The notes beneath the pieces were generated by a model, which did not search any database, was not told the DNA's origin, and saw only the letters and a list, made by a program, of their open reading frames with translations. A stretch of DNA of 20,694 bases. Source: Pararhodospirillum photometricum DSM 122. GTDB taxonomy: Bacteria > Pseudomonadota > Alphaproteobacteria > Rhodospirillales > Rhodospirillaceae. The position numbers and the translations under genes were made by a program. Location of the stretch: the NCBI RefSeq assembly GCF_000284415.1, contig NC_017059.1, positions 2,673,283-2,693,976 on the forward strand, written 5' to 3'. Numbering within the stretch: position 1 is the stretch's first letter; each line of letters opens with the position of its first letter. Shown here in pieces: positions 13,589-20,694 of the stretch.

Positions 13589-13839
13589 TGGACAGCCTCG
13601 AAGACCCCATCCTCCTCGACGGCGAGGACGAAGGAAGCCTTGCCTTGGACCCCCCACTCTCCGACATTCCCGATCGTATTCGCGGGTTATGGGAGGCGCT
13701 CTCCTATCTGGAGACCGAGGCCCAACGGGTGGGAGGAGCCGAAGTCGGCATTTTGCTGGGATGTGCCCGCATGGCGCTGGAGCGCCGTTGGGGGGGCTCA
13801 CCGCCCCCGGAACCCGGCCGCGTCCAGGGCCTGCACTAA
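13588..13839 (+). CDS. Small acidic helical protein (83 aa) coupled to luxI
   Basis: ATG 13588 overlaps the luxI stop. An acidic N-terminus (EDPILLDGEDEGSLALD) precedes a helical core: IRGLWEALSYLETEAQRVGG, then AEVGILLGCARMALERR, then a Pro-rich tail. The core matches the 49-residue protein on the other side of luxR (A-x-x-Y-L-x3-A-x3-G-x3-V-x2-L-L-x2-A-R). No membrane segment. I do not recognise a named family. Coupling to luxI and paralogy across the locus suggest a modulator of AHL sensing, but that is inference only. Confidence 0.72.
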   Translation: MDSLEDPILLDGEDEGSLALDPPLSDIPDRIRGLWEALSYLETEAQRVGGAEVGILLGCARMALERRWGGSPPPEPGRVQGLH

Positions 13840-13849
13840 AGGCCGGCAA

Positions 13850-13928
13850 GACGAGGGCTTGTCTCGTCACGCAAGGCGGGTCTTGGCCAAGACGGACAGG
13901 GTGGGGGGCTTCCCCAACCCCTTCCCTG
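13850..13928 (+). terminator. Two hairpins after the luxI operon
   Basis: GACGAG-N7-CTCGTC (13850-13868) follows the small gene's stop by 10 bp. A longer imperfect hairpin, CAGGG...CCCTG (13897-13928) with an inner GGGG/CCCC pairing, looks like a decayed 3'-end repeat. The next gene is convergent, so a terminator is expected here. Confidence 0.5.
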
Positions 13929-14013
13929 TTCTCGTCGAACGCCCCCGAGACCGAACCGGCACGCGAGCGGTTTGGAACGCCAGGAAGAAAAGCGCTACAA
14001 CAGCGTCCTCTTC

Positions 14014-14565
14014 TTAATGTGACGGAACGAGGTCATCCCCACCCGGCAGGGGGCGGGTCAGAACTGCCTCGCCCGGTTCCTCCAGGGCCTGGGCCAGGGC
14101 CTGGGCGGCGGGAGCCTCCAAGGTGGCACAGATCTTGAGAAACTCGAGATACGTTTTGCGCACCCGGGGCGTGGCCGCCCAGAAGGAGTAGCACAGTTCG
14201 AGAGTTTCGGTCCGCACCAGGGGGTCCTGAGCGGCCGGAAGATCATCGCTGGCTTCCAGGGCGTCCTTGCGGGCGCGCGGGATGGTCCGGTCCACGTCAG
14301 CCCCTTCAAGATCCTCGAAGAAGAAGGAGACGGGAACCCCCAGGATGGACGCGAAATCCCAAAGCCGGCTCGCGCTCAACCGGTTGACGCCACGTTCGTA
14401 CTTCTGCACCTGCTGAAAGGTGATGCCCACGGCATCGGCAAGCTGCTGCTGGCTCATGCCCAAAAGCTTGCGTCGCAGTCGCAGGCGGCGACCGACCTCC
14501 TTGTCCAGGGGATCGGGGTTGTCACTGGTATACGGCCGAACCTCGGCCTGTTTGCCCTTCCGCAT
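14014..14565 (-). CDS. XRE-family helix-turn-helix regulator
   Basis: 183 residues from ATG 14565. Residues about 23-80 form the HTH: VGRRLRLRRKLLGMSQQQLA, DAVGITFQQVQKYERGVNRL, then SASRLWDFASILGVPVSFFF. This FQQVQKYERG type is common in alphaproteobacteria, where members act as small DNA-binding regulators of diverse targets. The C-terminal half is helical with an acidic linker and no known sensor domain. It ends convergently with the luxI operon and is divergent from rph across 427 bp. A link to quorum sensing is possible from position only. Confidence 0.9.
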   Translation of the reverse strand: MRKGKQAEVRPYTSDNPDPLDKEVGRRLRLRRKLLGMSQQQLADAVGITFQQVQKYERGVNRLSASRLWDFASILGVPVSFFFEDLEGADVDRTIPRARKDALEASDDLPAAQDPLVRTETLELCYSFWAATPRVRKTYLEFLKICATLEAPAAQALAQALEEPGEAVLTRPLPGGDDLVPSH

Positions 14566-14992
14566 GATCTCTATATCCCGTCGTTGATTTTTTGGTGGGG
14601 TCTCTGCCTCACTCGCTGGTCATATGACACCGGAGCAACACTTTGTCCAGAGGACAGCAAGAAGTATTACCAGCAAGTGCTGAGTTCCCGCCCTGGCTCC
14701 TTTCGATTGCGTGCAGCATCCAGGGCAGCGACGGGGACCAGAGACAGAAATCATGGGAGCGGGCGCCAAAACGACCGGTGCCCCGACACCATAACGCTTC
14801 CTCATCTCGCGAAGACCGAAGGGCAACGCCCCCGAGTCCCGCAGCGATCGAGGGAGGGCGCGTCCCCCCAGCCTTGCTTTTCCCGGCCCCCTCGGGGGAG
14901 GAGGCATCCCCTCTTTAGGCGGAAGACCTTGAGCCGAGCGGCCGGGAAGGGTAAAGGCAAGGGTCAAGACCCCCTCCGTCAAGGAAAACCTC
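14566..14992. other. Long intergenic region between the XRE gene and rph
   Basis: 427 bp without a supported gene; open frames here show no family likeness or ribosome binding site. Contains an orphan copy of the palindromic repeat (14849-14873) in plus orientation with no plus-strand gene before it, and a GGCCCCCTCGGGGGAGG hairpin near 14890. The rph ATG at 14993 has AAGGA upstream. In many alphaproteobacteria hrcA lies upstream of rph; it is not here. Confidence 0.5.
14849..14873 (+). repeat. Palindromic repeat, degenerate orphan copy 7
   Basis: CGAGGGAGGGCGCGTC then CCCCCAGCC and TTGCTTTTCCC. The layout (CGAGG, stem, CAGCC, T-rich tail) matches the 3'-end family, but the nearest gene to the left is on the other strand, which suggests a lost gene or a relic. 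Confidence 0.5.
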
Positions 14993-15718
14993 ATGAGACC
15001 GTCCGGCCGCGCGCCCGCGTCCTTGCGCCCCCTTCGCCTCGACCCCGGCTATGCCAAGCATGCCGAGGGCTCCTGTTTCATCTGTTTTGGCGATACCCAT
15101 GTCCTGTGTACCGCCTCCCTTGAGGACCGGGTGCCGTCTTGGATGCGCAACAGCGGCAAGGGCTGGATCACCGCTGAATACGGCATGCTGCCCCGCTCGA
15201 CCCACTCACGCACCGACCGCGAGGCAGCGCGCGGGCGTCAGAGCGGCCGCACCCAGGAAATCCAGCGCCTGATCGGCCGCTCGCTGCGCGCCGTCGTGGA
15301 CCTCAAGGCCCTGGGCGAGGTGCAGATTCGTCTGGACTGCGACGTGATCCAGGCCGATGGCGGCACCCGCACCGCCGCCATCACCGGCTCGTGGGTCGCC
15401 TTGTTCCAGGCGCTCGACAAAACCCTGGGGCGGACCCGCGCCCTGGCCGCCTTGCCCGACCACGTGGCGGCGGTGTCGTGCGGACTGGTGGAGGGTCAGG
15501 CGGTCTTGGATCTTGATTACGCCGAAGACAGCACCGCCCAGGCCGACGCGAATTTCGTGCTCACCGGCCGCGGCGGCATCGTCGAGATCCAGGGCACGGC
15601 CGAGCAGGCCCCCTTCAGCCCCCCCCAGTTCCTGGAACTGCTCGGCTTGGCCCAGCAGGGCGTGGCCGAGCTGATCGTCGCCCAAAAACAGGCTCTGGGC
15701 CTGCCGGAGGCCTCCTAA
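14993..15718 (+). CDS. rph: Ribonuclease PH
   Basis: 241 residues from ATG 14993, full family length. Phosphorolytic 3'-exoribonuclease that trims the 3' ends of tRNA precursors in the cytoplasm as a hexameric ring. Typical blocks are [44 protein letters not shown] (phosphate site region), [33 protein letters not shown] and [22 protein letters not shown] overlap with rdgB shows a tightly packed operon. The rph-rdgB-hemW order is conserved in alphaproteobacteria. Confidence 0.97.
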   Translation: MRPSGRAPASLRPLRLDPGYAKHAEGSCFICFGDTHVLCTASLEDRVPSWMRNSGKGWITAEYGMLPRSTHSRTDREAARGRQSGRTQEIQRLIGRSLRAVVDLKALGEVQIRLDCDVIQADGGTRTAAITGSWVALFQALDKTLGRTRALAALPDHVAAVSCGLVEGQAVLDLDYAEDSTAQADANFVLTGRGGIVEIQGTAEQAPFSPPQFLELLGLAQQGVAELIVAQKQALGLPEAS

Positions 15719-16323
15719 TGGCGCGGCGCTTGACCCAGGGCCCGCTGGTCGTTGCCAGCCACAACGCCGGCAAGGTCCGCGAGATCATGGATCTGGTGCG
15801 GCCCTTCGGCCTGGACGTCCGCTCGGCCGGCGACCTTGGCCTGCCCGAGCCCGAAGAAACCGGCGACACCTTCGAGGCTAACGCCCAGCTCAAGGCCCGG
15901 GCCGCCGCCCTTGGCGCCGGTCTGCCCGCCCTGGCCGACGACTCGGGCCTGTGCGTCCCGGCCCTGGGGGGCGACCCGGGCATTTATTCGGCGCGCTGGG
16001 CCGGCCCCGAGCGGGACTTTGCCCACGCCATGGCCGAGGTCAACGCCAAGTTGGGCGACGCCGCCGACCGCTCGGCCTTTTTTGTCTGCGTCCTTGCCCT
16101 GGCATGGCCCGATGGCCATATGGAGACCTTCAGGGGCACCGTGGACGGAACCCTCGTGTGGCCACCCCGGGGAACCCTGGGCTTCGGCTACGACCCCCTG
16201 TTCGTGGCCCAGGGCGAAACACTGACCTTTGGCGAAATGGACCCCGGGACCAAGCATGCCCTGAGCCATCGCGCCGCCGCCTTCCGCCTGTTCGTTGACG
16301 CCTGTCTGGGGAATCGCCCATGA
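15718..16323 (+). CDS. rdgB: XTP/dITP pyrophosphatase
   Basis: 201 residues, ATG 15718 overlapping the rph stop by one base. Family motifs in order: [13 protein letters not shown] (substrate and metal binding), [33 protein letters not shown] (catalytic Asp pair), LGFGYDPLF and [11 protein letters not shown]. It hydrolyses the damaged nucleotides dITP and XTP to monophosphates and pyrophosphate, keeping them out of DNA and RNA. Stop overlaps the next start by ATGA. Confidence 0.96.
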   Translation: MARRLTQGPLVVASHNAGKVREIMDLVRPFGLDVRSAGDLGLPEPEETGDTFEANAQLKARAAALGAGLPALADDSGLCVPALGGDPGIYSARWAGPERDFAHAMAEVNAKLGDAADRSAFFVCVLALAWPDGHMETFRGTVDGTLVWPPRGTLGFGYDPLFVAQGETLTFGEMDPGTKHALSHRAAAFRLFVDACLGNRP

Positions 16324-17525
16324 CCGCCTGCCCCCCTCCCTCGCCCAGCCCGTTCTCCGTGCCCGGGGATGAGGGCTTTGGGGTTTATGTTCACTGGCCG
16401 TTCTGCCGCGCCAAGTGCCCCTATTGCGACTTCAACAGCCGCCCGGGGGGCGAGGTCGATCACCAGCGCTGGCAAGCAGCCCTGCTCCATGACCTGGAAA
16501 CCCAGGCCGCCCGCCTGGATCATCGCGACCGCCTGCTGTCGAGCGTGTTTTTCGGCGGCGGCACCCCCTCGCTGATGGATCCGGCCACCGTCGCCGCCGT
16601 CATCGCCCGTGTCCGCGCCCTGTGGCCCACCGAAGGCCCCCTGGAAGTCACCCTGGAGGCCAATCCCGGCTCGGTGGATGCCGCCCGGCTCGCCGCCCTC
16701 AAGGACGCCGGCGTCACCCGCCTGTCGCTGGGCGTGCAGACCCTCGACGCCGACGCCCTAAAAGCCCTCGGCCGGCGCCACAGCGTCGAGCAAAGTCTGG
16801 AGGCCCTGGCCCAGGCCCGCGCCCTGTTCGACCGGGTCTCCGTGGACCTGATCTACGCCCGCCCCGGCCAGACCCCCGAAGACTGGGCCCACGAACTGGA
16901 GCAGGTCGTCGCCCTCGACCCCACCCACGTCTCGCTCTACCAGCTCACCGTTGAACCCGGCACGCCGCTGTTCACCCGCATCATGCAAGGCGACGTGGTC
17001 CTCCCCGACGAAGATACCGCCGTCGAGCTGTTCGTCATCACCCGCAGCGTTCTCGCCGACGCCGGCCTGCCCGCCTACGAAGTCTCAAACCACGCCCGCC
17101 CCGGCCAAGCCTGCCGCCACAACATGGTCACATGGCGCGGCGGCGATTACCTGGGCATCGGACCCGGGGCCCATGGCCGCCTTGGCACCCTGGAAGGGCC
17201 CCTGGCCACCGTGGCCCACGCCGACCCCGAGACTTGGCTCACCGCCGTCGAAGCCGGCGCCGGCGGCTTTGGCGAAACCACCGTGCTCTCCCGCGAGGAG
17301 CGGGCCCGCGAAATCGTCATGACCGGCCTGCGGCTCGCCGAGGGCGTCTCGGAATCCCGGCTACGCCGCTTGACCGGCCTGGGCTTCGAGGATGTCCTCG
17401 ACCCCGAGGGCTTGGCTCTCGCCGCCGACGAAGGCCTGATCCTCGCCGTGGGCGACGCCCTCGCCGTCTCCGAAGCCGGCTTGCTCCTGCTCAACCCCGT
17501 TACCGCCGCCATCTTGGCGCCATGA
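16320..17525 (+). CDS. hemW: Radical SAM heme chaperone HemW
   Basis: 401 residues from ATG 16320. The radical SAM motif is C29-x3-C33-x2-C36-D-F ([18 protein letters not shown]). The C-x-F ending, rather than C-x-C, separates HemW from the oxidase HemN. Next come [11 protein letters not shown] (SAM binding), [44 protein letters not shown] and the late [10 protein letters not shown] and GIGPGAHGR blocks, and the HTH-like C-terminal domain. HemW binds heme and is thought to deliver it to respiratory proteins. Overlaps both neighbours by 4 bp. Confidence 0.95.
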   Translation: MTACPPPSPSPFSVPGDEGFGVYVHWPFCRAKCPYCDFNSRPGGEVDHQRWQAALLHDLETQAARLDHRDRLLSSVFFGGGTPSLMDPATVAAVIARVRALWPTEGPLEVTLEANPGSVDAARLAALKDAGVTRLSLGVQTLDADALKALGRRHSVEQSLEALAQARALFDRVSVDLIYARPGQTPEDWAHELEQVVALDPTHVSLYQLTVEPGTPLFTRIMQGDVVLPDEDTAVELFVITRSVLADAGLPAYEVSNHARPGQACRHNMVTWRGGDYLGIGPGAHGRLGTLEGPLATVAHADPETWLTAVEAGAGGFGETTVLSREERAREIVMTGLRLAEGVSESRLRRLTGLGFEDVLDPEGLALAADEGLILAVGDALAVSEAGLLLLNPVTAAILAP

Positions 17526-18286
17526 CCCCAGCCCCCACCCGGATCCTCATCACCGGGGCGTCAAGCGGCCTGGGCCACGCCCTGGCCCTGGCCTACGCCG
17601 CCCCGGGCCGCCAGTTGGTGCTGGGGGCCCGCCGCCCCCTCGACGCGGTGGCCGAAGCCTGCCGCGCCCAGGGCGCCCAGGTGGAAACCACCTGCGTCGA
17701 TGTCACCGACCAAGCCGCCACCGCCGCCTGGGTCGTCGCCGCCGACCAGTCCCAGCCCCTCGATCTGGTCATTGCCAATGCCGGGATCTCCGGGGGCACC
17801 GCCGCAGGCAGCGAACCCCAGGACCTGACCCGGGCCCTGTTCGCCACCAATCTCGACGGCGTGCTCAACACCGTGTGCCCGCTGCTGGAGCGCTTCCAGG
17901 CCCGGCGCGCCGGCCAGATTGCCCTCATGGCCTCCCTCGCCGGCTTTCGCGGCTTTCCCGGCGCCCCAGCCTATTGCGCCAGCAAGGCCGCCGTCCGAGT
18001 GTGGGGCGAAGGCTTACGCGGCCTGATGGCCCCCCATGGCGTTCGGGTGTCGGTCATTTGCCCCGGGTTCGTTCGGACCCCGATGACCGACGTCAACCCC
18101 TTCCCCATGCCCTTCCTCATGCCCCCCGAGGTCGCCGCGCAACGCATCGTGCGCGGCTTGGCCCGCAACCAAGGCCGCATCAGCTTCCCCCTACCGCTGG
18201 TCCTCGCCACTCACCTGATCGCCGCCCTGCCCGACGCCTGGGCCGGACGCCTCACCGCCCAGGCCCCGCGCAAGCCGGGGCGTTAA
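17522..18286 (+). CDS. Short-chain dehydrogenase/reductase
   Basis: 254 residues from ATG 17522, which overlaps the hemW stop (ATGA); the frame is open further upstream but that part is antisense-like shadow of hemW. Classical SDR: TGASSGLG (NAD(P) binding), DLVIANAGISGG, ATNLDGVLN, catalytic Ser in ALMASLAGF, Y-x3-K as AYCASKAAV, and CPGFVRTPM after it. A hydrophobic C-terminal segment (PLPLVLATHLIAALP) resembles SDRs that attach to membranes. Substrate unknown. Coupling to hemW is conserved nowhere that I can confirm. Confidence 0.92.
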   Translation: MTPAPTRILITGASSGLGHALALAYAAPGRQLVLGARRPLDAVAEACRAQGAQVETTCVDVTDQAATAAWVVAADQSQPLDLVIANAGISGGTAAGSEPQDLTRALFATNLDGVLNTVCPLLERFQARRAGQIALMASLAGFRGFPGAPAYCASKAAVRVWGEGLRGLMAPHGVRVSVICPGFVRTPMTDVNPFPMPFLMPPEVAAQRIVRGLARNQGRISFPLPLVLATHLIAALPDAWAGRLTAQAPRKPGR

Positions 18287-18404
18287 AGGGGGCGAGAGGA
18301 GGCCAGGAGAAGGGGAAGGCCAAGAGAAAGAGAAGGCCGGGTCCGGTCCTGCGGCTTCGCCCCCTCCGACAGCGAAGAGAACGACGCGTCTGGGGAGCCC
18401 TGCG

Positions 18405-19061
18405 TCAAGACAAGGAAGAAAGGACCGGCACCTCCAAGGCGTCGTCGTCGAGATCGTAGTGGACCACCTCCCCCTCGACCCGCGGCGGCAACCCCTCCAC
18501 CATAGGCACGAAGCGCACAGGGAAGAGGGTTTCGGTCTGGATGTGGGTGGCGTAGCGCCGCACCCTCACAACGTGTTGCAGCCCGTCTTCTTCGCCAACG
18601 GGCAGCACCATCAAGCCGCCCACCGCCAGATGCTCGACCAGGGTGCGGGGGATGTCGGGGGCGGCGGCCGTGACCAAGATGCGCTCGAACGGCGCTTGTT
18701 CCGGCCAGCCGCGATACCCGTCGCCCTCGCGCGCAACGACGTTGCGAATACCAAGGCGGGCGAGTCGGTCCTGGGCCTCGGCCAGCAAGGGACCGTGGCG
18801 CTCCACCGTGTAGACCCGCCGGCACAGGCGCGCCAACACCGCCGTCTGATAGCCCGAGCCGGTGCCGATCTCCAAAACCTTGTGCCGATCGGTCAAGGCC
18901 AGGGCCTGAGTCATCAAGCCCACCACCAAGGGCTGGCTGATGGTTTGACCGCAGCCGATGGGCAGGGCCGCGTTTTCAAAGGCGCGGTTGGCAAAAGGCT
19001 GTGGCACGAACAATTCGCGGGGGACACGCTCAAGAGCCGAGAGCACATGGGTGTTGAACAC
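18405..19061 (-). CDS. pcm: Protein-L-isoaspartate O-methyltransferase, N-terminus shortened
   Basis: From GTG 19061, 218 residues. Motifs: VLSALERVPRELFVP, ALPIGCGQTISQPLVVGLMT, VLEIGTGSGYQTAVLARLC (SAM binding), ILVTAAAPDIPRTLVEHL, GGLMVLPVGEE and RFVPMVEGLPP. It repairs isoaspartyl residues in aged proteins using SAM. Relative to E. coli Pcm about 18 residues of the first helix are missing before VLSAL, and the frame has a TGA eight codons upstream with no ATG and no clear ribosome binding site. The upstream DNA is an rRNA-type leader (see 19085-19374). The C-terminus carries about 20 extra residues. Confidence 0.85.
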   Translation of the reverse strand: MFNTHVLSALERVPRELFVPQPFANRAFENAALPIGCGQTISQPLVVGLMTQALALTDRHKVLEIGTGSGYQTAVLARLCRRVYTVERHGPLLAEAQDRLARLGIRNVVAREGDGYRGWPEQAPFERILVTAAAPDIPRTLVEHLAVGGLMVLPVGEEDGLQHVVRVRRYATHIQTETLFPVRFVPMVEGLPPRVEGEVVHYDLDDDALEVPVLSSLS

Positions 19062-19084
19062 CCTCGAAAGCCGAGCCTTTTCTC

Positions 19085-19338
19085 AATCACTTATACTTGG
19101 CCATAAGAACTTCAAAGGTATCGAACGAGTCGATATTCTTTTCGTCTTACTCAAGATGAGCGGTTGAGGAAGATCTCTCTTCCGACAGCCCCGGTCCCCC
19201 GAGAGCCGCCCGCCCATCTCTTTCGATCGCGTTTTCTTTTACAATGTCAAACAGCAGACCGGCGAACCGGCAATATTGACTAACCACTTAGTTTCGACTA
19301 CCGTCACATCGTCCGATGCTTCGTTCGTCGTCACCAAG
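19085..19338 (-). ncRNA. rRNA-leader-like sequence (boxA-type block at 19241-19254)
   Basis: Minus strand contains CTGTTTGACATTGT (19241-19254) followed by AAAAGAAAACGCG, GAAAGAGATGGGCGGGCGG. Alphaproteobacterial 16S leaders and 16S-23S spacers carry a very similar GTTTGACATTGT...GAAAGAGAAACGTGGGCGG block, which holds the boxA antitermination signal. No 16S or 23S sequence follows; the leader seems to be cut between about 19065 and 19110 and joined to pcm. Confidence 0.5.
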
Positions 19339-19345
19339 GCGGCGG

Positions 19346-19374
19346 TTTTTACTAGCACCGCCCCACCGTGTCAA
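19346..19374 (-). promoter_or_regulatory. Strong sigma-70 promoter, rRNA type
   Basis: Minus strand: TTGACA (19369-19374), exactly 17 bp, TAAAAA (19346-19351), with an eight-A tract directly upstream resembling an UP element. The expected start is near 19338, leading into the rRNA-type leader. It points toward pcm. Confidence 0.6.
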
Positions 19375-19448
19375 CCGCTTTTTTTCAGGACTGCCACACC
19401 GGCTGAAGCCAACGAAGCGACCCGGGCGGTCAACCCGGAAGGCAAGGA

Positions 19449-19477
19449 AACTACTCCCCGCCCCGTTCCAGCGTCAA
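19449..19477 (-). promoter_or_regulatory. Weaker upstream promoter, tandem to the rRNA-type promoter
   Basis: Minus strand: TTGACG (19472-19477), 17 bp, GTAGTT (19449-19454). Same direction and about 100 bp upstream of the TTGACA promoter. Tandem promoters are usual before rRNA operons. Confidence 0.35.
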
Positions 19478-19594
19478 GGCCTTTTTCCCGGATCCGTTTA
19501 GCTGTTGTTTCCAAAAGGAAAAAAGCCGCTACACCACCCGAGGAGCCTGCCCCCGAAACCCCTCGGCGCCGTTGCCAGCGCGTCGGGAGGGCGG

Positions 19595-19623
19595 GTTATA
19601 GAGATCCAACGCCGACCATGCAA
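19595..19623 (-). promoter_or_regulatory. Third possible tandem promoter
   Basis: Minus strand: TTGCAT (19618-19623), 17 bp, TATAAC (19595-19600). The plus strand at the same place offers TTGCCA then TTATAG after 18 bp, which could serve the DUF1737 gene, so the direction is not settled. Confidence 0.35.
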
Positions 19624-19684
19624 GCCCAAAAAGAGGCCGCACCCTGTCTTGCCTTTCCCTTTTCCCTCCCACGAAAGCATCGGC

Positions 19685-19882
19685 ATGCCCGACCAGCCCC
19701 CCAACGACCTCCCTCGCTATCGCCTTCTTACTGGCAAAGACGACGCCACCTTCTGCCGTCGTGTCTCCGAAGCTCTGGCCCTCGGATACCGCCTTTACGG
19801 ATCCCCTGCGGCAACGTTCAACGGACAGGACGTTATCGTTGCCCAGGCCGTCTTGTGGCCAGATGAAGCCCACCCCTCGTGA
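19685..19882 (+). CDS. DUF1737 domain protein
   Basis: 65 residues from ATG 19685. It matches the small DUF1737 domain: YRLLTGKDDATFCRRVSEAL, then ALGYRLYGSPAATFNGQDVI and VAQAVLWP. The fold is predicted as a small alpha/beta domain and the function is unknown. It is a separate short gene with no partner in the same direction; a palindromic terminator-like repeat follows 14 bp after the stop. The start is supported by the domain beginning within ten residues, although the upstream region lacks a strong ribosome binding site. Confidence 0.85.
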   Translation: MPDQPPNDLPRYRLLTGKDDATFCRRVSEALALGYRLYGSPAATFNGQDVIVAQAVLWPDEAHPS

Positions 19883-19896
19883 CCCATCAAATAGAC

Positions 19897-19929
19897 CGAG
19901 GGGTCTGGGGAGGCCGCGCCTCCCCAGCC
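19897..19929 (+). terminator. Palindromic 3'-end repeat, copy 8 (plus)
   Basis: CGAGGGGTCT, GGGGAGGC/GCCTCCCC stem, AGCC, TTGCCTTTCCC. Oriented with the DUF1737 gene it follows. It pairs with copy 9 in the opposite orientation 20 bp on. Confidence 0.78.
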
Positions 19930-19949
19930 TTGCCTTTCCCGAAGATTAA

Positions 19950-19982
19950 GGCCGGGGAGGCGCGGCCTCCCCAGACCCCTCG
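19950..19982 (-). terminator. Palindromic 3'-end repeat, copy 9 (minus)
   Basis: Reverse complement of copy 8 in layout: minus strand reads CGAGGGGTCT, GGGGAGGCCGCGCCTCCCC, GGCC. It lies 16 bp after the stop of the minus-strand ABC gene. Copies 8 and 9 together form a two-unit inverted cluster between convergent genes. Confidence 0.78.
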
Positions 19983-19998
19983 ATCCCTTGGGGCTTGT

Positions 19999-20694
19999 TC
20001 AAACCGCCTGAAGGCGCAAAACCGTATCGCAGACCGCAGCAAGAACCGCGCTGTCGTGACTGACGATCAAGACCCCCATCCCCCGCTCCTCCACCAACTC
20101 CGACAACAGGCGCAAGGTCTCGGCCTGTGTCACCGGGTCGAGGCGTGAGGTGGGCTCATCGGCGAACAGGAAAACCGGATCGAGCAACAAGGCCCGCAGC
20201 AGCGCCACCCGCTGAAGCTCGCCGCCCGAGATTTGCCCCGGCAGGCGCTCCAGCAGATCGGGACGCAGCCGGAGGCGGTCCATCAGCGGCGGCACGGCGG
20301 CCGGATCCAGACGATGGCGGGCGATGAGATCGGCCAGCCCCCGACCCAAAACCAAGCGCGCGGGAAACGCCGCCGGCGGGTCTTGCCAGATCTTTTGAAA
20401 GCGCAAGGGGGCCACGGCCGGATCGCGCCACAAGGTCCCGGTAAACGGCAGAAGCCCCAGCAAGGCATTGCCCAGGCTGGACTTGCCGCAGCCCGAGGGG
20501 CCGGCCACACCGATGATCTGGCCGCGCGCCAAAGTGAGATCTACGGGTTGGAACAGTGCCCGGCCGCCACGCGCCACGCCAAGCCCCGTAGCGCGCAGGA
20601 AGGGCTCCCCGGGATCGGTCGGCGCGGCCCGCCGGGGCCAGTGGGCCGGATCGGCGGCGATCAGGGCTTGGGTGTAGGGGTGCTGGGGGGTTTC
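19999..20694 (-). CDS. Fused ABC transporter ATPase (peptide/nickel type), second domain, 5' end outside window
   Basis: The minus-strand frame is open from the window edge to the stop at 19999 (231 codons). The first 40 residues, ETPQHPYTQALIAADP onward, are the C-terminal tail of a Dpp/Opp-type ATPase, and a second ATPase domain follows directly: Walker A GPSGCGKSS, signature ISGGELQRV, Walker B VFLFADEPTSRLD and the H-loop SHD. So this is a tandem two-ATPase fusion of the YejF/GsiA/DppD-DppF kind, which powers uptake of peptides, nickel or related solutes with membrane permeases. An internal GTG at 20577 is not a true start. The substrate cannot be told from this part. Confidence 0.9.
   Translation of the reverse strand, partial: ETPQHPYTQALIAADPAHWPRRAAPTDPGEPFLRATGLGVARGGRALFQPVDLTLARGQIIGVAGPSGCGKSSLGNALLGLLPFTGTLWRDPAVAPLRFQKIWQDPPAAFPARLVLGRGLADLIARHRLDPAAVPPLMDRLRLRPDLLERLPGQISGGELQRVALLRALLLDPVFLFADEPTSRLDPVTQAETLRLLSELVEERGMGVLIVSHDSAVLAAVCDTVLRLQAV

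Larger units (their letters stand above)
19062..19684. other. Large non-coding region with rRNA-operon-type leader and promoters
   Basis: 623 bp without a supported gene, AT-richer than the rest of the window. Read on the minus strand it looks like the front of an rRNA operon: up to three -35/-10 pairs, an A-tract, then a leader with a CTGTTTGACATTGT block. The expected 16S start (AACTTGAGAGTTTGATC) does not appear before pcm begins. Details are in the separate promoter and leader entries. On the plus side a promoter for DUF1737 may lie near 19570-19600. Confidence 0.55.

Noticed and set aside
12746..13870. 374-codon minus-strand frame opposite luxI
   Set aside because: Antisense shadow of luxI and its neighbour, low-complexity and no recognisable domain.
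17132..17521. In-frame upstream extension of the short-chain dehydrogenase
   Set aside because: It is an Arg-rich shadow of hemW; the ATG at 17522 begins the SDR fold at the expected place and overlaps the hemW stop.
19241..19254. A tRNA or rRNA gene in the 19.1-19.4 kb region
   Set aside because: No cloverleaf with T-loop GTTCRA and CCA end was found, and no 16S/23S start; only leader-like sequence is present.
19889..19985. A CRISPR array or transposon end from the paired inverted repeats
   Set aside because: Only two units in opposite orientation, no spacers, no transposase, no target-site duplication; the same unit occurs singly after other genes.

Overview
The window is about 20.7 kb of GC-rich, gene-dense bacterial DNA. 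Codon use, the rph-rdgB-hemW order, the LuxR/LuxI type, the XRE regulator type and an rRNA-style leader all point to an alphaproteobacterium, most likely in the Rhodospirillales. A Rhodospirillum/Pararhodospirillum-like organism is my best guess, but I could not search any database.

Layout. 1-2800 (+): the end of a GT4 glycosyltransferase, then a glutamine-dependent asparagine synthetase with a +1 frameshift. 2803-2916 (-): a stub of trmFO. 3121-4129 (+): a membrane-anchored rhodanese and a frameshifted two-helix membrane protein. 4204-5187 (-): an aldo/keto reductase. 5526-6706 (+): an unknown protein coupled to a secreted amidase. 6795-7559 (+): a yybP-ykoY (Mn2+) riboswitch followed by a TMEM165/GDT1 cation exporter. 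7619-8244 (-): a small unknown gene coupled to a cyclic-nucleotide-binding protein that has lost its end. 8353-8970 (-): an O6-alkylguanine-DNA methyltransferase, divergent from a truncated endonuclease III. 9692-10418 (+): a frameshifted SAM methyltransferase. 10415-11633: pieces of four genes (ABC permease, panB, fpr, a Ni/Co-transport-like protein). 11706-13839: a quorum-sensing locus. 14014-14565 (-): an XRE regulator. 14993-18286 (+): rph-rdgB-hemW-SDR with overlapping stops and starts. 18405-19061 (-): pcm joined to an rRNA-type promoter and leader. 19685-19882 (+): a DUF1737 protein. 19999 to the end (-): the second half of a fused peptide-type ABC ATPase.

Three things stand out. First, the luxR-luxI locus carries two 18-bp lux-box-like sites of the same form (CCTG-N10-CAGG), and two small, apparently related helical proteins flank it. 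One lux box sits next to a good promoter for the small divergent gene. Second, a GC-rich palindromic repeat followed by pyrimidines lies after many genes, nearly always in the orientation of the gene it follows, so it looks like a dispersed transcription-terminator family. Third, the window holds at least six apparent breakpoints where recognisable genes are cut and joined to unrelated ones, plus three frameshifts each explained by one extra base. These may reflect genome decay, but the homopolymer context and one island of only about 640 bp make sequencing or assembly error a serious alternative.

No tRNA gene, CRISPR array, insertion sequence or phage gene was seen.
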